Below, one piece after another: positions 33,348 to 44,410 of a stretch of DNA of 64,000 nt; the stretch's first letter is position 1, and every line of letters begins with the position of its first letter. Source of the DNA: Adiantum capillus-veneris (lineage: Eukaryota; Streptophyta; Polypodiopsida; Polypodiales; Pteridaceae); contig CM043971.1 of NCBI GenBank assembly GCA_014529385.2, positions 58,518,209-58,582,208 of the forward strand. The letters are read 5' to 3'. A program made the position numbers and the translations under genes. The notes under the pieces were generated by a model. The model ran no database searches, was not told the origin of the DNA, and worked only from the letters and a program-made list of their open reading frames with translations.

Positions 33348-33909
33348 TGTATAGCAGGATACAATGTCACTTTCAGAGGACACACAGTTAGTACAGTTGG
33401 TCTGGTTTGGTTCACACTAGACGGACTCTCTGGGTTGGGCAGTGACACGTGGCAAGGATACGGACAGTGGTCTAGTGGACATCGAGGCCAGGTCAACACC
33501 ACCACTCAGTTTGGAGATAGACTTAGATGGATGACATTTATGAGCCGCTGGTGGCTCTTTATGGTTGTTGGGTCATCATTATCATCTTCTTCATATATGG
33601 TCCAGCGTCGTCGTCTAGAGCAAAGACTCTATACACACAGCTCGTCTGCACCATCCCTGCACATCTGAGCCTCGACACCCCCATTGTACCTGTGAGTTCT
33701 GGGTTGGAGCTGAGTGTGCTGCCACGCCAGAGTCTGTACTGGTTCTTTGAGATAGTCGAGTCCATATGTTTTGGTCTGCCGCTGTGTCTTTGTGTTGATT
33801 TGCTGTTATCTATTGTTTCCTGTGTTTTCATTCTGTTTGAGTGAGATGTCACGCACATTGCACTGAGGAGCACCCACTGTAGAGAGCATGACACACTATC
33901 CACGCTAGA
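33348..33909 (+). repeat. Gypsy B 3' LTR (562 bp)
   Basis: Starts TGTATAGCAGGATACA and ends CACGCTAGA. It is colinear with 28705-29359 except for the single-copy state of the unit duplicated there. Confidence 0.9.
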
Positions 33910-35900
33910 GATGCGAAGCGAGGGCCTCTGTCCATATGCATCTTGAAGGCATGTGACTCTATGCAAGATGTTGATATGGGCTTAAAAATTTACTCTAATA
34001 TTATTAGTGAGGGGTTGTTGCAAAAGATTGTTGTGGCTTGGCAATGCCTTGGTCGATATATATGCCAAATGAGGTGCGCTTTGTAAAGCACAAAAAGTTA
34101 TTGAGGTGCTTCTGTCCAGAATGTCGTCTCTTGGAGTGCGTTGGTTGCGGGATATGCACAACAGAAGCAGGGCCAGAGAGCTCCAGGCTGATTTCAGCGG
34201 CGGATGCAAAACGAGGACTTCTCTCCAGGTGCAATCATATACGCGTGCATCTTGAAGGCATGTGGCTCTATGCAAGATACTGATATTGGCCTAAAAATTC
34301 GTGTTGATATTGTTAGTCAAGGGCTGTTGAAAAAGGGTATCGTGCTTGACAATACCTTGGTTGACATGTTTGCTAAATGTGGTGCCCTTAAGAGAGCACA
34401 AAAAGTTCTTGAGGAGCTTTCTGTCCGGAGTGTGGACTCTTCGAATGCACTGATTGAAGGATTTGCCACACAGAGGTAGGGCCAAAAAGCTCCAGTCTGT
34501 TTTCAGCAGATGTGAAGCGAGGGCCTCTCTCCAGATGCAATCACCTACGTATGCATCTTGAAAGCATGTGGCTCTATGCAAGATGCTGATCTGGGCACAA
34601 AAATTCACAATTGTATTGTTAGTTAAAGACTATTGGAAAGATGTCGTACTTTGCTCTGCCTCGGGCGATATGTATGCCAAGCACTGATTGCGGATACGCA
34701 CAACAAGAGCAGGGCCAAACAGCTCTAGGCTGTTTTCAGCGGATGCAAAGTGAGGGCCTCTGTCCAGATGAAATCACCTACACGTGCATCTTGAAGGCAT
34801 GTGGCTCTATACAGGATGCCGATATGGGCTTCAAAATTCACTCTGATATGGTTAGTCTCGGGTTGTTGCAAAAAAATGTCGTGCTTCGCAATGCCTTGGT
34901 CTGTATGTAGGCTAAATCTGGTGTAATATAGGAGCATAGAAAGTGCTTGAGGACATTCCTGTCTGTAATTTCATTTGCATTGATTACGGGATATACGCAA
35001 CATGAGCAGGACCAAAAATCTCTAGGCCGTTTTTAGCGGATGAAAAGCGATGGCCTCTCTCCCAATCTAATTACATACGCGTGCATCTTGAAGGCATGTG
35101 GCTCTATGCAAGATGCTGATATGTGCATAAAAATTCACATTGATATTGTTAGTCAAAGGAATGTTGAAAAAGACGCTATGCTTGGGAATTCCTTGGTTGA
35201 CATGTTTGCTAAATGCGGTGCACTTTAAAAATTCACTTCTGATATTGTTAGTCCGAAGTTTGTTGCAAAAAATGTCGTGCTTGGCAATGCCTTGGTCGAT
35301 ATGTATGCCAAATGTTGTGCGCTTCAGAAAGCACAGAAAGTGCTCGAGGAGCTTCTTGTACGGAACGTCGTCTCTCGGAGTGTATCGGTTGCGGGATATG
35401 CACAAGAGGAGCAAGGCAGGAATCTTAAGGCTATTTTCAGCCAATACAAATCGAGGGTCTCTCTCCTGATGCAATCACGTACACGTGCATCTTGAAAGCA
35501 TGTGGCTCTATGCAAGATGTTGGTATGGGCATAAAAATTCATGCTGATATTGTTATTCAGGGGTTGTTGAAAAAGATGTGCATGGCAATGCCTTGATTGA
35601 CATGTTTGCTAAATGTGGTGCAATTTAGAGAGCACCAGAACTTCTCAAAAAGCTTCCTGTCCGGAGCTAGAATGCACTAATTGCAGGATTGTCCCCATAG
35701 GGGCAGTTTTCAGCAGATGTGAAACAATGGCCTCTCTCCTGATTGCAGGATTTTCTCCTCAAGGGCAACGCTAGAAACCTCTAGGCTGTTTTCAGCAGAT
35801 GTGAATCGAGGGCTCTTGGAGAAAGATACCGTGCTTGGGTCTCTTGGAGAAAGATGTCGTGCTTGACCGTGCTTTGATTGATATGTATGCCAGATAGGGC
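33910..35900 (+). pseudogene. Decayed PPR (PLS-type) repeat array, right part
   Basis: Successive blocks repeat the same roughly 100-residue trio of PPR motifs: ITYACILKACGS-MQD-AD-G, DIVSQGLL-K-VLGNALVDM, AKCGAL-AQKVLEEL, SNALI-GYAQQ, FQRMQSEGLSPD. The ITYACIL phrase recurs near 34230, 34540, 34780, 35070 and 35477. The longest clean pieces are 34204-34479, 34641-34910, 35040-35228 and 35277-35495, in different frames. The blocks are far more alike than ordinary neighbouring PPR motifs are, which implies tandem amplification before decay. No start, transit peptide or DYW tail is visible. Confidence 0.88.
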
Positions 35901-37118
35901 AGTTTGTGTATGTGTATGTGTGTGAGCTTACGGATGGACAATTCGGCAGATTCAACCTACCAATGCAGGTAATGGTAGGCGTGATAGAAAAAGTAAATGT
36001 GGCAGTCAACATGTTGGCAAAAGTCACGGAAGGGATGACGATGACACAACACATACTAGTGGGAAGGTGATGAAACAATGCAAGGGAGGTCTAGCAGCCG
36101 ATCCATCCAACATTGTGCTTCAATGCAGACGACCAAATGAAAAGGTACACTTGCATTTCGTGTTTTGATTAAAGCAATGAATTTATATCATTTTTATTGA
36201 AAAGATTTCAGATGAAGGTGACAAGGACTTATTATGCCCAACACAGGGACACACGGACAATACACCAAGACATGGCAACGTGGAATGATACATGTCTCTA
36301 GTCCCCCTTCAACACTGGAGGGGGTAAAAGTGGCGGAAGGACACGTTCCCTAAGGTATCTTTATAAATGTGGAGAACGGTGCCAATTCCACACCATACAT
36401 ATGTATGGTTTTTTCTTTTTTTTTAAACGGGCACAAGCATCGCAAATGCACGAAATGCATCTCGTTTCGTTTTTATTATAATGTGGGAATGTTTACATTC
36501 ATACATCTTTTCATGCAAAATCTCATTTGTGATGCGAGGTCATAGAGCTTTTGGCGAAAGCTTCGAGGAGAGATGCTATGGAGCCATCATCATGAGCTAT
36601 GCCATGCTCACTATTTTACATCTTAGATTGTTTTGATTGCTTCACTATGTATATGGTAGGACCTAGTATGTATATGGTAGGACCTAGCAAAGAGCCAGTG
36701 AGCCAACCAGTTGGCAATGATTGGAGAAGGCAAACGATAATTCCGAGTGCTGATCTGGACACCGTCTATTGGCTCACAGATTTTCAATTCTGTCTCTTGA
36801 GATTCTGAATGCCAAGGTGCCATGCATCCAACAGGCTGTACGCTAATTCTGTTCAATAACGAGGGTGAGATGGACGGCCAGGATGACCTACCCCCTGACC
36901 TTGACGGGGTAGGGAAAGGACAGCTAGTGTCCTTTCCTTCTAATCAAGGCGACCCCATACGGCGACCGGCGGAGGCCGGGGGAGCCATGGGAGAGCGCTG
37001 ATTACAGGGAAAGGGTACTAACCGTCCTTTCTCGGCTGTCACAGTTGGGGGAAGGGGGCCATACAAGTCTTGCCGTGTCAGCAGAAAGAATCCGAGGGCG
37101 TGCAACCTTATTTTTTGC
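35901..37118. other. No gene seen; small repeats and hairpins
   Basis: Holds a direct repeat TATATGGTAGGACCTAG (about 36650-36690), a stem with GGAAAGGAC at 36913-36921 and GTCCTTTCC at 36929-36937, and a neighbouring TACCCCC/GGGGTA stem. None fits a known element. Confidence 0.5.
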
Positions 37119-37601
37119 GTGTTGAGGTGTCACCTGCAACGTGAAAGAAGGATTCTGTTTGCTGATCTGTCTGCACTTGATTCGCTTACAAACTGCACAG
37201 TAAACCCTGACATTCCGTTTGATGACGTGTTGATCATCTGTGAGCTGCTGCAGGGGATTCCGGCGAAAGGAAAGACAGTAAATGCGTGGTTGAGATTGCC
37301 TGCACCTCAACCCCCTACATCTGAAGATCAGGTGGCCAGAAAATGGATTATGGCCAGATCACCAGAAGGTCTGAGGACCGGAATTCTGAAGTCAGATGGC
37401 CAGATTCCAGAAAACCAGCTGAGCCAAATTTCGGAAATCAGAGGGCAAAAACTCAAAAGATCTGATGGCCAGCCTCGGAAAATCAGATGGCCAGATTCCA
37501 GGTTTTTTAAGAAATTCCGAAATCGGATTCCAAAACATTCTGTTATGTCGGCACTTTCAAAGGCTCTGGATTTGGGGACGAAATCTTCTACGAAGAGCTA
37601 G
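37119..37601 (+). CDS. Hypothetical 160-codon frame with GATGGCCAG repeats
   Basis: I do not recognise the product. The frame starts MLRCHLQRERRILFADLSAL and its second half comes from short DNA repeats (TCAGATGGCCAGATTCC and variants, about 37325-37505), giving SDGQ-type phrases. Its 3' end overlaps the outer end of the long inverted repeat (37548). Chance or transposon origin is more likely than a host gene. Confidence 0.25.
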   Translation: MLRCHLQRERRILFADLSALDSLTNCTVNPDIPFDDVLIICELLQGIPAKGKTVNAWLRLPAPQPPTSEDQVARKWIMARSPEGLRTGILKSDGQIPENQLSQISEIRGQKLKRSDGQPRKIRWPDSRFFKKFRNRIPKHSVMSALSKALDLGTKSSTKS

Positions 37602-38048
37602 AATCTAGCAAGAATCCAAAGAATCAGATGGAAATTAGGAGGACAAATGAGCAGACTTCATCAGACAATCATGCAGCATCAGATGGTTCCACAATGGAAT
37701 GCAAGTCAGTACAGAATGACCACAAGTATGGAGGTGTCCAATAGCACCAAAATGCTTTGCCACAAGTTACATGTCCATAGTAGCACCAGCAGCCAACATT
37801 TCAAAAGTTCAGAACCTCCAAAAAGCAAGGCTTATGATTGTGTATCAAAAGACATACTACAAACCACGAGGCAAAGGCTCATGAAAAATGCACCAATACT
37901 CTTTAGAGACATTGTGTAGTGAAGCCATTATCTCCAAGGCAAGAAGATGCATCAATAGCTAAACCGCCGCCTCCTACTAATCACGATGAGGAAACAGGAC
38001 CAACAAGCTATGACACAAATCCTCTTCGACTACCATCATGAGTTGCAC
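37548..38048 (+). repeat. Long inverted repeat, outer part of left arm
   Basis: Reverse complement of 46766-47212 with substitutions and indels (for example ACTCTTTAGAGACATTGTGTAG against CTACACAATGTCTCTAAAGAGT near 46900). The match ends abruptly at 38048, where the LINE-bearing insertion starts. A 90-codon frame here (37647-37919) has no known domain. Confidence 0.85.
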
Positions 38049-38121
38049 TTTACAGGCTTGGACACTCCAAGCGAGAAATCAATAGCAACACATGAACAGA
38101 CACTTCAAAATAGCTGAACTT

Positions 38122-38122
<1 letters not shown>

Positions 38123-38179
<57 letters not shown>
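38123..38179. repeat. (GA)n microsatellite at the LINE 3' side
   Basis: A pure run of about 56 bp, followed by GAAATGAAATGAAATG. On the LINE coding strand this forms a TC-rich tail. Confidence 0.9.
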
Positions 38180-38182
<3 letters not shown>

Positions 38183-38584
38183 GAAATGAAATGTTATATC
38201 AACGTCTTCAAAAGGCCAAAGTGACCTATGAGACCAGAAAGTTACAATGTGGTGGATCTGATACAAAGTCAGAGTAACAAGATGACAAAATGACAAAATA
38301 AAATACTATGGAATCCTAAACTGGTAGGTGTGGACCAAGCAGCTAAACAACTAGCTGGGATAGCTAAATCATAGGAGATCCAGCATCAGTCGCTGGCGGA
38401 TCTCATCAATCTCCTCCATGGTCAGTAGTCTGACCGGGCGTCGTGCATGTCGAGCCAAAGTGACCCGAATCCTCTGATGCAGCCTCTGTCAATGCTGTGT
38501 AGTCCTCCGTAGTTGTGGGCGTTTGGATCTCCCTAGCTCAGTCGCTCGATCGATCAGTATGCCTCTGGTGTAAAGCGACGAGCT
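38180..38584 (-). other. LINE 3' region after ORF2
   Basis: No further domain seen between the ORF2 stop at 38585 and the tail. Probably 3' untranslated sequence. Confidence 0.5.
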
Positions 38585-41500
38585 CTACTGTGGTAGTAAC
38601 TCCTCCGGGTGTCCAATGGCAGCTCTAAAGAAGTCTGTGATCTGTCTCTGAGACTGGCTAGCCTCTCCTCTCATCAGGCTCTCTGTGTGTCTATGCAGCT
38701 CAAGCAAAAACAAACCCAGGCATCTCTGATCCTTGTACCACATGACTCTAGAGAATGGTCCAAAGCCCTCTCTGAACAAGCAATGGAAGCGGCCTCGTAT
38801 CTCATAGTAGATGGGGCAGTGGCATGTGTAGTGCAACTCTGTCTTAGGCTCGATGTCACACAGGGGGCATGTCCTTGCCTCTGCTGGCACTCCGCTGTAT
38901 CTCCCAGTCTCGATCCACAGCTGGTGTGAAGATGTGGGTATCCGGCCAATAGCACATCGTATCCCATGAGACAAGTGGGTGTCCATGTAGCTGGCCTCGT
39001 CACAAAACCATCCTCCGTAAGCTGGAGGAGATGCTCTCTGTAGAAAGCCATCTTCGTGCCCAGCTCCTGTGCTGGCTGTATCCATGTCCTCTTAGTGTCT
39101 AGCTGAGTCAAGTCCTGGCGAATGAGCCTGGTGATCTCGGACTGCGTAAGAGTAAGAGAGGGCGCATCCTGTGAGTACTGGAAGGGAGGCAATCTGTCTA
39201 TGCAGCAAGGCGTGCATATCTATCTCTGGGAAGTTCCCACATGCGGTGTATGAAGGAGACAGATCTGGTGAGCACCTCAACCACCAGTGTGGTGGGGTAG
39301 CTAGCTCTGCTCGCACAATAGCACGTGGTACTGAAGCCTTGGCTCTAATGAGCCGCGAGATCATAGAGACCAAAGGCTTCTCCATGTACCCCCATCCATC
39401 ACTGTGGCCTGTCCTCCCGTGATGATCCAGTAAAGGTCCCCAAATCTTAGCTCCATAAAGCAACGCAGAAGCCACCAATGTTTCAAAGAGCCAGAGCTTC
39501 GTCCGAGGCTCCTGAAACTGAACCTGTGAACACATCCTTTCCAATCTACCCAATGCTGCATGGGCTCTGGTCAATCTAGTCTCTGCTTCCCTCCTCAATG
39601 AAAATGCTGGCCCACTAAAAACCACTCCAAGGTAAGTGTAAGCATCTGTATACTCCACCTTCTCCTGGCCGTATGTGAAGGCGGGCGTTGACCTCCTGAT
39701 CCACTGTGGGGTGGTATTAAATACCATGACCTTGGTTTTACCAAGGTTGACAGACAAACCACTTTCCTGGGCAAACCTATGCAAAGCATCCAAGTGACGT
39801 TGCATCCCCTCCGGAGAGTCGGAGATCAACACAATATCATCAGCATATAACAATAGTGGAATCCATGTCCCTGCCAGTTGTGCACCTCTATCACCATCTC
39901 TCTCAATGTAGTCAGAAACCTCTACATATGTACCAAATAGAGTAGGAGAGAGCGGGCAGCCCTGCTTCACTCCAATAGTGGAGTAAATTGGTGTGGATAG
40001 ACCCTCTAGGGTGCGTACATGTCCACTACTGACCTGTATAATGCCATGACCCCCCAAATGAGCTCTGTGGGTACTCCCATCTGCTGTAATCTGCACATCA
40101 ATCTAGCTCTGGGCACTGTGTCAAATGCTTTGCGGAAATCCACAAAGCTACAATAGATCTGTCTCCCACGCGATCTGCCCTCCTCAATGATGGCTTTTAG
40201 TGTCAAGATATGGTCAAGACTAGAAAAACCCCTCCTGAAACCTGCCTGCCCGGCTGCGCGTATCCCCTCCCTCTCTGCCCATCTACTCAGCTGCTGCTCA
40301 AGAATAGATGCGTACAACCGTGCCAATGTGTGTCCAATCATGATAGTGCGATAGTTCCCAAGCTCCATAGGGTCTCCCGACTTGAAGATAGGTACAATAG
40401 TAGATAGGGTCCAAGTATCAGGCAAGCCCTCACACATGGCACGGTTAAACATAACTGCTAGAAGCTCTGCTAGTAAATCTCTGGCATGCGTGAAATGCTC
40501 AGCCACTAAGCCATTATGATCATATGCTCTCCCAGTCCTCATCGTGTCAATGGCCTTCCTCACCATCTCAGCGGTGAAAAAAGCACATGTGTGTGGGCAT
40601 GGATCGGGGAGGTCGGGAAGGGGGGGCTGCTCGGGGATTGTTTATAAAGATGATGCATACTGCCTCTGTAGAAGTGATGGCAGGGGGGGTGCTCATGAAA
40701 GAGCCTCCATGCCTCACGTGAGTCCTGACTCAAGAATAGCTGGTATAGATCCTGCTCTAGGTGAGCCAAAAAATGCCCTCTTCTTCCGCCGCACTAGGCG
40801 TCGGAAGTCAATCTGTGACTGCCTGTGAGTGATGTCCCCCAAAAGCACCTCCCTCTTAAGTCTAGGTCTAGTGTCCCGGCATTCCTCATCATACCAACTG
40901 TTCTGGGGCATGCTCCCCGAACGGCGTCTCTACTCAGGCTGGGTATGTGGGTATGCTTCTACTGCTGCATCATGTAGTGTTTGTGTCAGTATAGTAGTAA
41001 GCTCCTCCAAAGGTCGCCCTGGCTCCTCTGTGCACAGGCGTCTGTAGATCCCATCTATGTATACAGATTCCATCTCCCGCATGAAGGTGTAGCAAGTCGG
41101 GGCTGCTGCCCGTAGCCTTGTGCTACAGTAAACTGAAAGAAATGGTCAGCGACACAAGAGCATGATCCACTACCACACCAACAGGTCTAGGTCCAACCGT
41201 GAGGTCCTGGATACTAGAGATGAGGCTCGGCTGTGCCATGACATAATCCACTGTGCTGGCTCCATGTCTGTGTGGAAAGCATGTAAAACCCCCCGCAGCG
41301 GGAAATCTCTGTAGGCCATTCAAGATGGCCAATCCATGTGCAGTCCCCATGTCTATCAAGTGTCGTCCATACTCAGTGTGTTCTCCATCCTATGATAGTC
41401 TGGATAGGCCCGTCTCTGCAACATCCAACTCTCTCAGCATCTCCTTTGAAGTATCATAAAATACTGTCTGATGATGGGCACTCCTAGCATTGAAATCCTC

Positions 41501-41968
41501 TAGAATGATGATGTCACCATCTCTAGAGAACTCCCATATATCATCATCCAGAATAGAGAAGGGGGACTGTCCTCTGGGTGGTGCATAAACTGACGTACTT
41601 GGGGGAAAGTAGCAAATAGCAATGTAAAGATATCTGCCTGTCTCTGCTCTCAATCTCACCCACATGTACCTAGCTTTCTCATCCTTGTGGCCGATATGTA
41701 TCAATGGATGCAACTCCTCCTTGAATAACACTGCCACTCCTCCTAAGCCCCGCCCTCTGTGCTCTGATCGTGTCTCCTATCTACAGGCTGTCTCCCATCT
41801 ATATCCACTAATGTGAGGCATAGATTGCCCCGGGGCCTGATGTGTCTCAGAGTAGAAGACGATGTCTCTTCCCGTAAAACTATCCTCAAAAGCACCCACA
41901 TCAAGGCGCATAGATCCATTACAATTCCAGGTGGCAACTTTGAGTGTGGTCCCATAGGTCTCGCACCG
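38585..41968 (-). pseudogene. LINE ORF2: endonuclease, reverse transcriptase, Cys-rich end
   Basis: The endonuclease begins KVATWNCNG (about 41945), then FYSETH, DDDIWEFSRDGDIIILEDFN (about 41510), STVDYVM and VVDHALV (about 41160), the APE-type order; the usual GDFN reads EDFN. Reverse transcriptase follows: NYRTIMIG, AGQAGFRRG, FVDFRKAFDTV (about 40140), IGVKQGCPLSPTLF (about 39960), LLLYADDIVLI (about 39840, catalytic Asp pair intact), YLGVVFS. The end has CPLCDIEPKTELHYTCHC (about 38840), the Cys/His motif common in LINE ORF2. Stops at 41777 and 41390, a scrambled linker (40570-41120) and frameshifts near 40050, 39190 and 38990 disable it. Confidence 0.9.
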
Positions 41969-42817
41969 TCATGTGGAGCGCCGCTCTACAATCACCACCC
42001 GGCCATCTTTGTAGAAGGCCGTCTTTCCCTTCTCCCTTGCCGCTTGAATCTCTGGCATTACCTCTCTCATATGCGCAAGCTGTGTGAGAGTGAGGTCATC
42101 TCCAAGGAATATGCCCATTTTCTTTAGTGTAGGGCGCTTCTTCAAGAAGTCCTTCTTTGCCTCCGTGGATGGGAAACGGATGATTAAAGCTCTCCCTTTT
42201 GAAGTCTCCCCATTGCCTTGTGTCTTCTTCCCTACCCTCCATGTCTTTGTATAAGTAGCCTCACTACCCATCATGCGGAGAAGTTCTTCGACTTTCCCTT
42301 CCACATCACCTCGGTCTTTTAGATCGGTTACTCTTATATGCAAGGCTCTAGCTTTCCTTCGCTGCTCTTCTTCTAGAGTCATGTTGATGATTGTAGGAGT
42401 GGGGACGGATGTGGTTTCTTTCCCTTTCCCTTTCTTAGCAACTTCTATCCATTTCTCGGCCTCATCCGCCTTCTTCTGCGTCTTCGTGATCACATCCATC
42501 CACGAAGACGTCTTTACCACCTTATGTTTCTCCTCCTCTGTGATCATCCGTACCTGCTCCTTGATGACCTTGATCTCGTCTATCACCGAGGGCTGAAATT
42601 CCCCTTCTTCCAGTCCACTGCTTACTCTATCGGCAAGCTCTCGCTTGAGGGCTGTGACCTCTTCTCTAAGTGCTTGTGAATCTGCCTTAAATGCTTGTAG
42701 CTCAGCGTGCAAGTCCTCTTTCTCCTTCTTCCATTGTGGGCCTTCATTGAGAAACATTTGAAGAAGGTTGGCCTTCTCTTTCCACCATCCCTCCGTCTCT
42801 GCTTTCCATTCTTTCAT
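41969..42817 (-). CDS. LINE ORF1 protein (282 codons, intact)
   Basis: Starts MKEWKAETEGWWKEKAN. It has a probable coiled coil (about residues 25-75, LHAELQAFKADSQALREEV), a basic linker (VAKKGKGKE), an RNA-recognition-like part (RKARALHIRVTDLKDRGDVE, GRALIIRFPSTEAKKDFLKK) and an ORF1p-type C-terminal end (FLGDDLTLTQLAHMREVM, then AREKGKTAFYKDGRVVI). In L1 elements such a protein binds the element RNA as a trimer and chaperones it. The frame is unbroken. It ends in TGA followed by CGG, and the endonuclease ORF continues in the same frame. Upstream in-frame sequence lacks an obvious earlier start. Confidence 0.88.
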   Translation of the reverse strand: MKEWKAETEGWWKEKANLLQMFLNEGPQWKKEKEDLHAELQAFKADSQALREEVTALKRELADRVSSGLEEGEFQPSVIDEIKVIKEQVRMITEEEKHKVVKTSSWMDVITKTQKKADEAEKWIEVAKKGKGKETTSVPTPTIINMTLEEEQRRKARALHIRVTDLKDRGDVEGKVEELLRMMGSEATYTKTWRVGKKTQGNGETSKGRALIIRFPSTEAKKDFLKKRPTLKKMGIFLGDDLTLTQLAHMREVMPEIQAAREKGKTAFYKDGRVVIVERRST

Positions 42818-43765
42818 CTCCCTTTAAATTTTTGTTATCTGCTCGTTTGTAAGCACAAAGGTTGCCTTCGTATGGGGCTTACATACTGGCGAAATGATCA
42901 TGGCCTCCACTGGCGAAGCGCTCATAGCCTCCATTGGCGATGCGGGTATAGCTCGATGCTCTGGTCCATGCGGACAGGGCACACTAGAAACCAATCCAAA
43001 AACAAGGATAGGCGAGCGAGGGTATATCCTCCTAAGCTTGGCGAGCCCACCACGGCTTACAATACAAAATGGTGAGGGATTGGAGCACGCTGGCTCACCC
43101 AACTACTGGCATACAAAGATGTGGGTTCGTGGCCCACTCGAGGAATCAGCATAACCTCCAAAATAGCTCGACGCTCTGGCTCGGCAGAGTCCAGGCGGAG
43201 AAAACAAAATACCACAACCTAATGCGGGTGTATACATCATTTCAGTCCACTGCGGGCGTTAGCAACCGAAGCAGCTCGAATGAAGGCCTTGCGCCCGCTG
43301 TCCTGTGATGAATCCGTGTGACCTTCCAAACATAAACCTGCGCAGTCCCTTGGATTGGGGGAGCTTACGATAAAATGCCAACCCTGCAAGGTACATAGCA
43401 TATACCACAGTCAAAAGCCAATAACGTAGCCCCCAGCAGGGTCGGCTACCTGCTCTGTACCTGTAGTGGCAGAGAAATGCACGCGGCTCTCCCAGCAGGG
43501 TCAGCTCGCGGCTCAGACAAGCCCTTGTTGGACGCTGGCTCAATCTACGCGCAACCCCCTCTGTGGGAGAAGCTCGCGCCCTGCAAAGGAGAGAGATCTC
43601 ATTAGCTGAGCACGAAGATGAGGAATCACCCTCTTCAGCCCTGCGCGCTGAGTCTGCTGTAGCCTCTGCGTAGCCTGCACCTGCTGCGTCACCTGCGCGC
43701 CCTCTTCAGCCCTGCGCGGTGAATCTGCTGCAGCCTCTGCGCGTCCTGCACCTGCTGCGTCACCT

Positions 43766-43850
<85 letters not shown>

Positions 43851-44410
43851 CGACATGACATGGTGGAATTCCTCGCCCAGAAGCACTGGCCCCAAAGATT
43901 GGCGTCCCTTTGGGTATTTCTTTATTATTGCTCACAGCAAAGTACAACTTCTGAGGGTCCTTTGCTCTCAGCCTCTATGCCCAGGTCCTCTGAAAAATGA
44001 GGCTCCAGGGGCTCGTATAAACTTACAAGGGCTGCCCAAAAGGAGAGCCCCAAAAGCATCAAATTCAAAAGCACTTAATCCCCAAAAGCATCTGCTCTCA
44101 AAAGCTAACGCTAGAAACTGCAAAAAGAAGCCAGCAAAAAGTGTGAAAATCCTGCCACATGGCACTAGCAATGCAATACACAAAATTTTGTATTGTCCCA
44201 CCATGTCATCATCTGTACGGATTGCCACGTGAGCATGTCAGCACATTTTACGAAAATCCTCCTTAGAGTTCAAGCTTTTGGTCTTTAGGGTTTTAGGCCC
44301 CTCGGCTGGTGCTCCATAAGTTTGTTGAGTTGGTTGGCTAAGTTTCTCTTGTCATCTCTGCCATTTCTCTTCCAGTTGGGCATGCCATGTCATCACTTTG
44401 TGACATGTAC
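42818..44410 (-). other. Region upstream of LINE ORF1, with tandem and GA repeats
   Basis: No gene seen. A unit of about 67 bp (CCCTCTTCAGCCCTGCGCG...) is repeated at 43628-43695 and 43699-43766, and a pure GA run follows at 43771-43848. The CATTGGCGA/TAGCTCGA phrases near 42910-42960 repeat. This is presumably LINE 5' untranslated sequence plus unknown DNA to the edge of the insertion. Confidence 0.5.

Larger units (their letters stand above)
28705..33909 (+). mobile_element. Gypsy element B, gag-only, inserted in PPR array
   Basis: LTRs at 28705-29359 and 33348-33909, perfect GATGC duplication on both sides, polypurine-like GTGGCGGGCAACC before the 3' LTR. It is the same family as gypsy relic A, in opposite orientation. 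Gag with three zinc knuckles is present but full of stops. Where protease, reverse transcriptase and integrase should be there is about 300 bp of unknown coding-like sequence, then a 570-bp C-rich block. It is therefore non-autonomous. The LTRs differ by many substitutions and a length change, so this copy is not young. Confidence 0.9.
38049..44410 (-). mobile_element. L1-type LINE insertion splitting the inverted repeat
   Basis: The right arm is continuous through 46765/46766, but its mirror on the left is broken at 38048/44411, so these 6.36 kb were inserted. It contains ORF1 (41969-42817) and ORF2 (38585-41968) of a minus-strand LINE, a GA run near each end and about 1.6 kb upstream of ORF1. 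I see no clean target duplication and no poly(A); the 3' side (low coordinates) ends in TTTCATTTCATTTC and a TC run on the coding strand. Part of the insert may be another element. Confidence 0.8.

Noticed and set aside
36900-36940. Hairpin as a transcription terminator or RNA gene
   Set aside because: It is a short stem without conserved context; in a plant nuclear region this is not evidence of a terminator.
38105-38296. Frames over the GA run near the LINE end
   Set aside because: Microsatellite translation only.
43540-43947. Ala/Arg/Gln-rich minus frame near 43600
   Set aside because: Produced by a 67-bp tandem repeat and a GA run in the region upstream of LINE ORF1.
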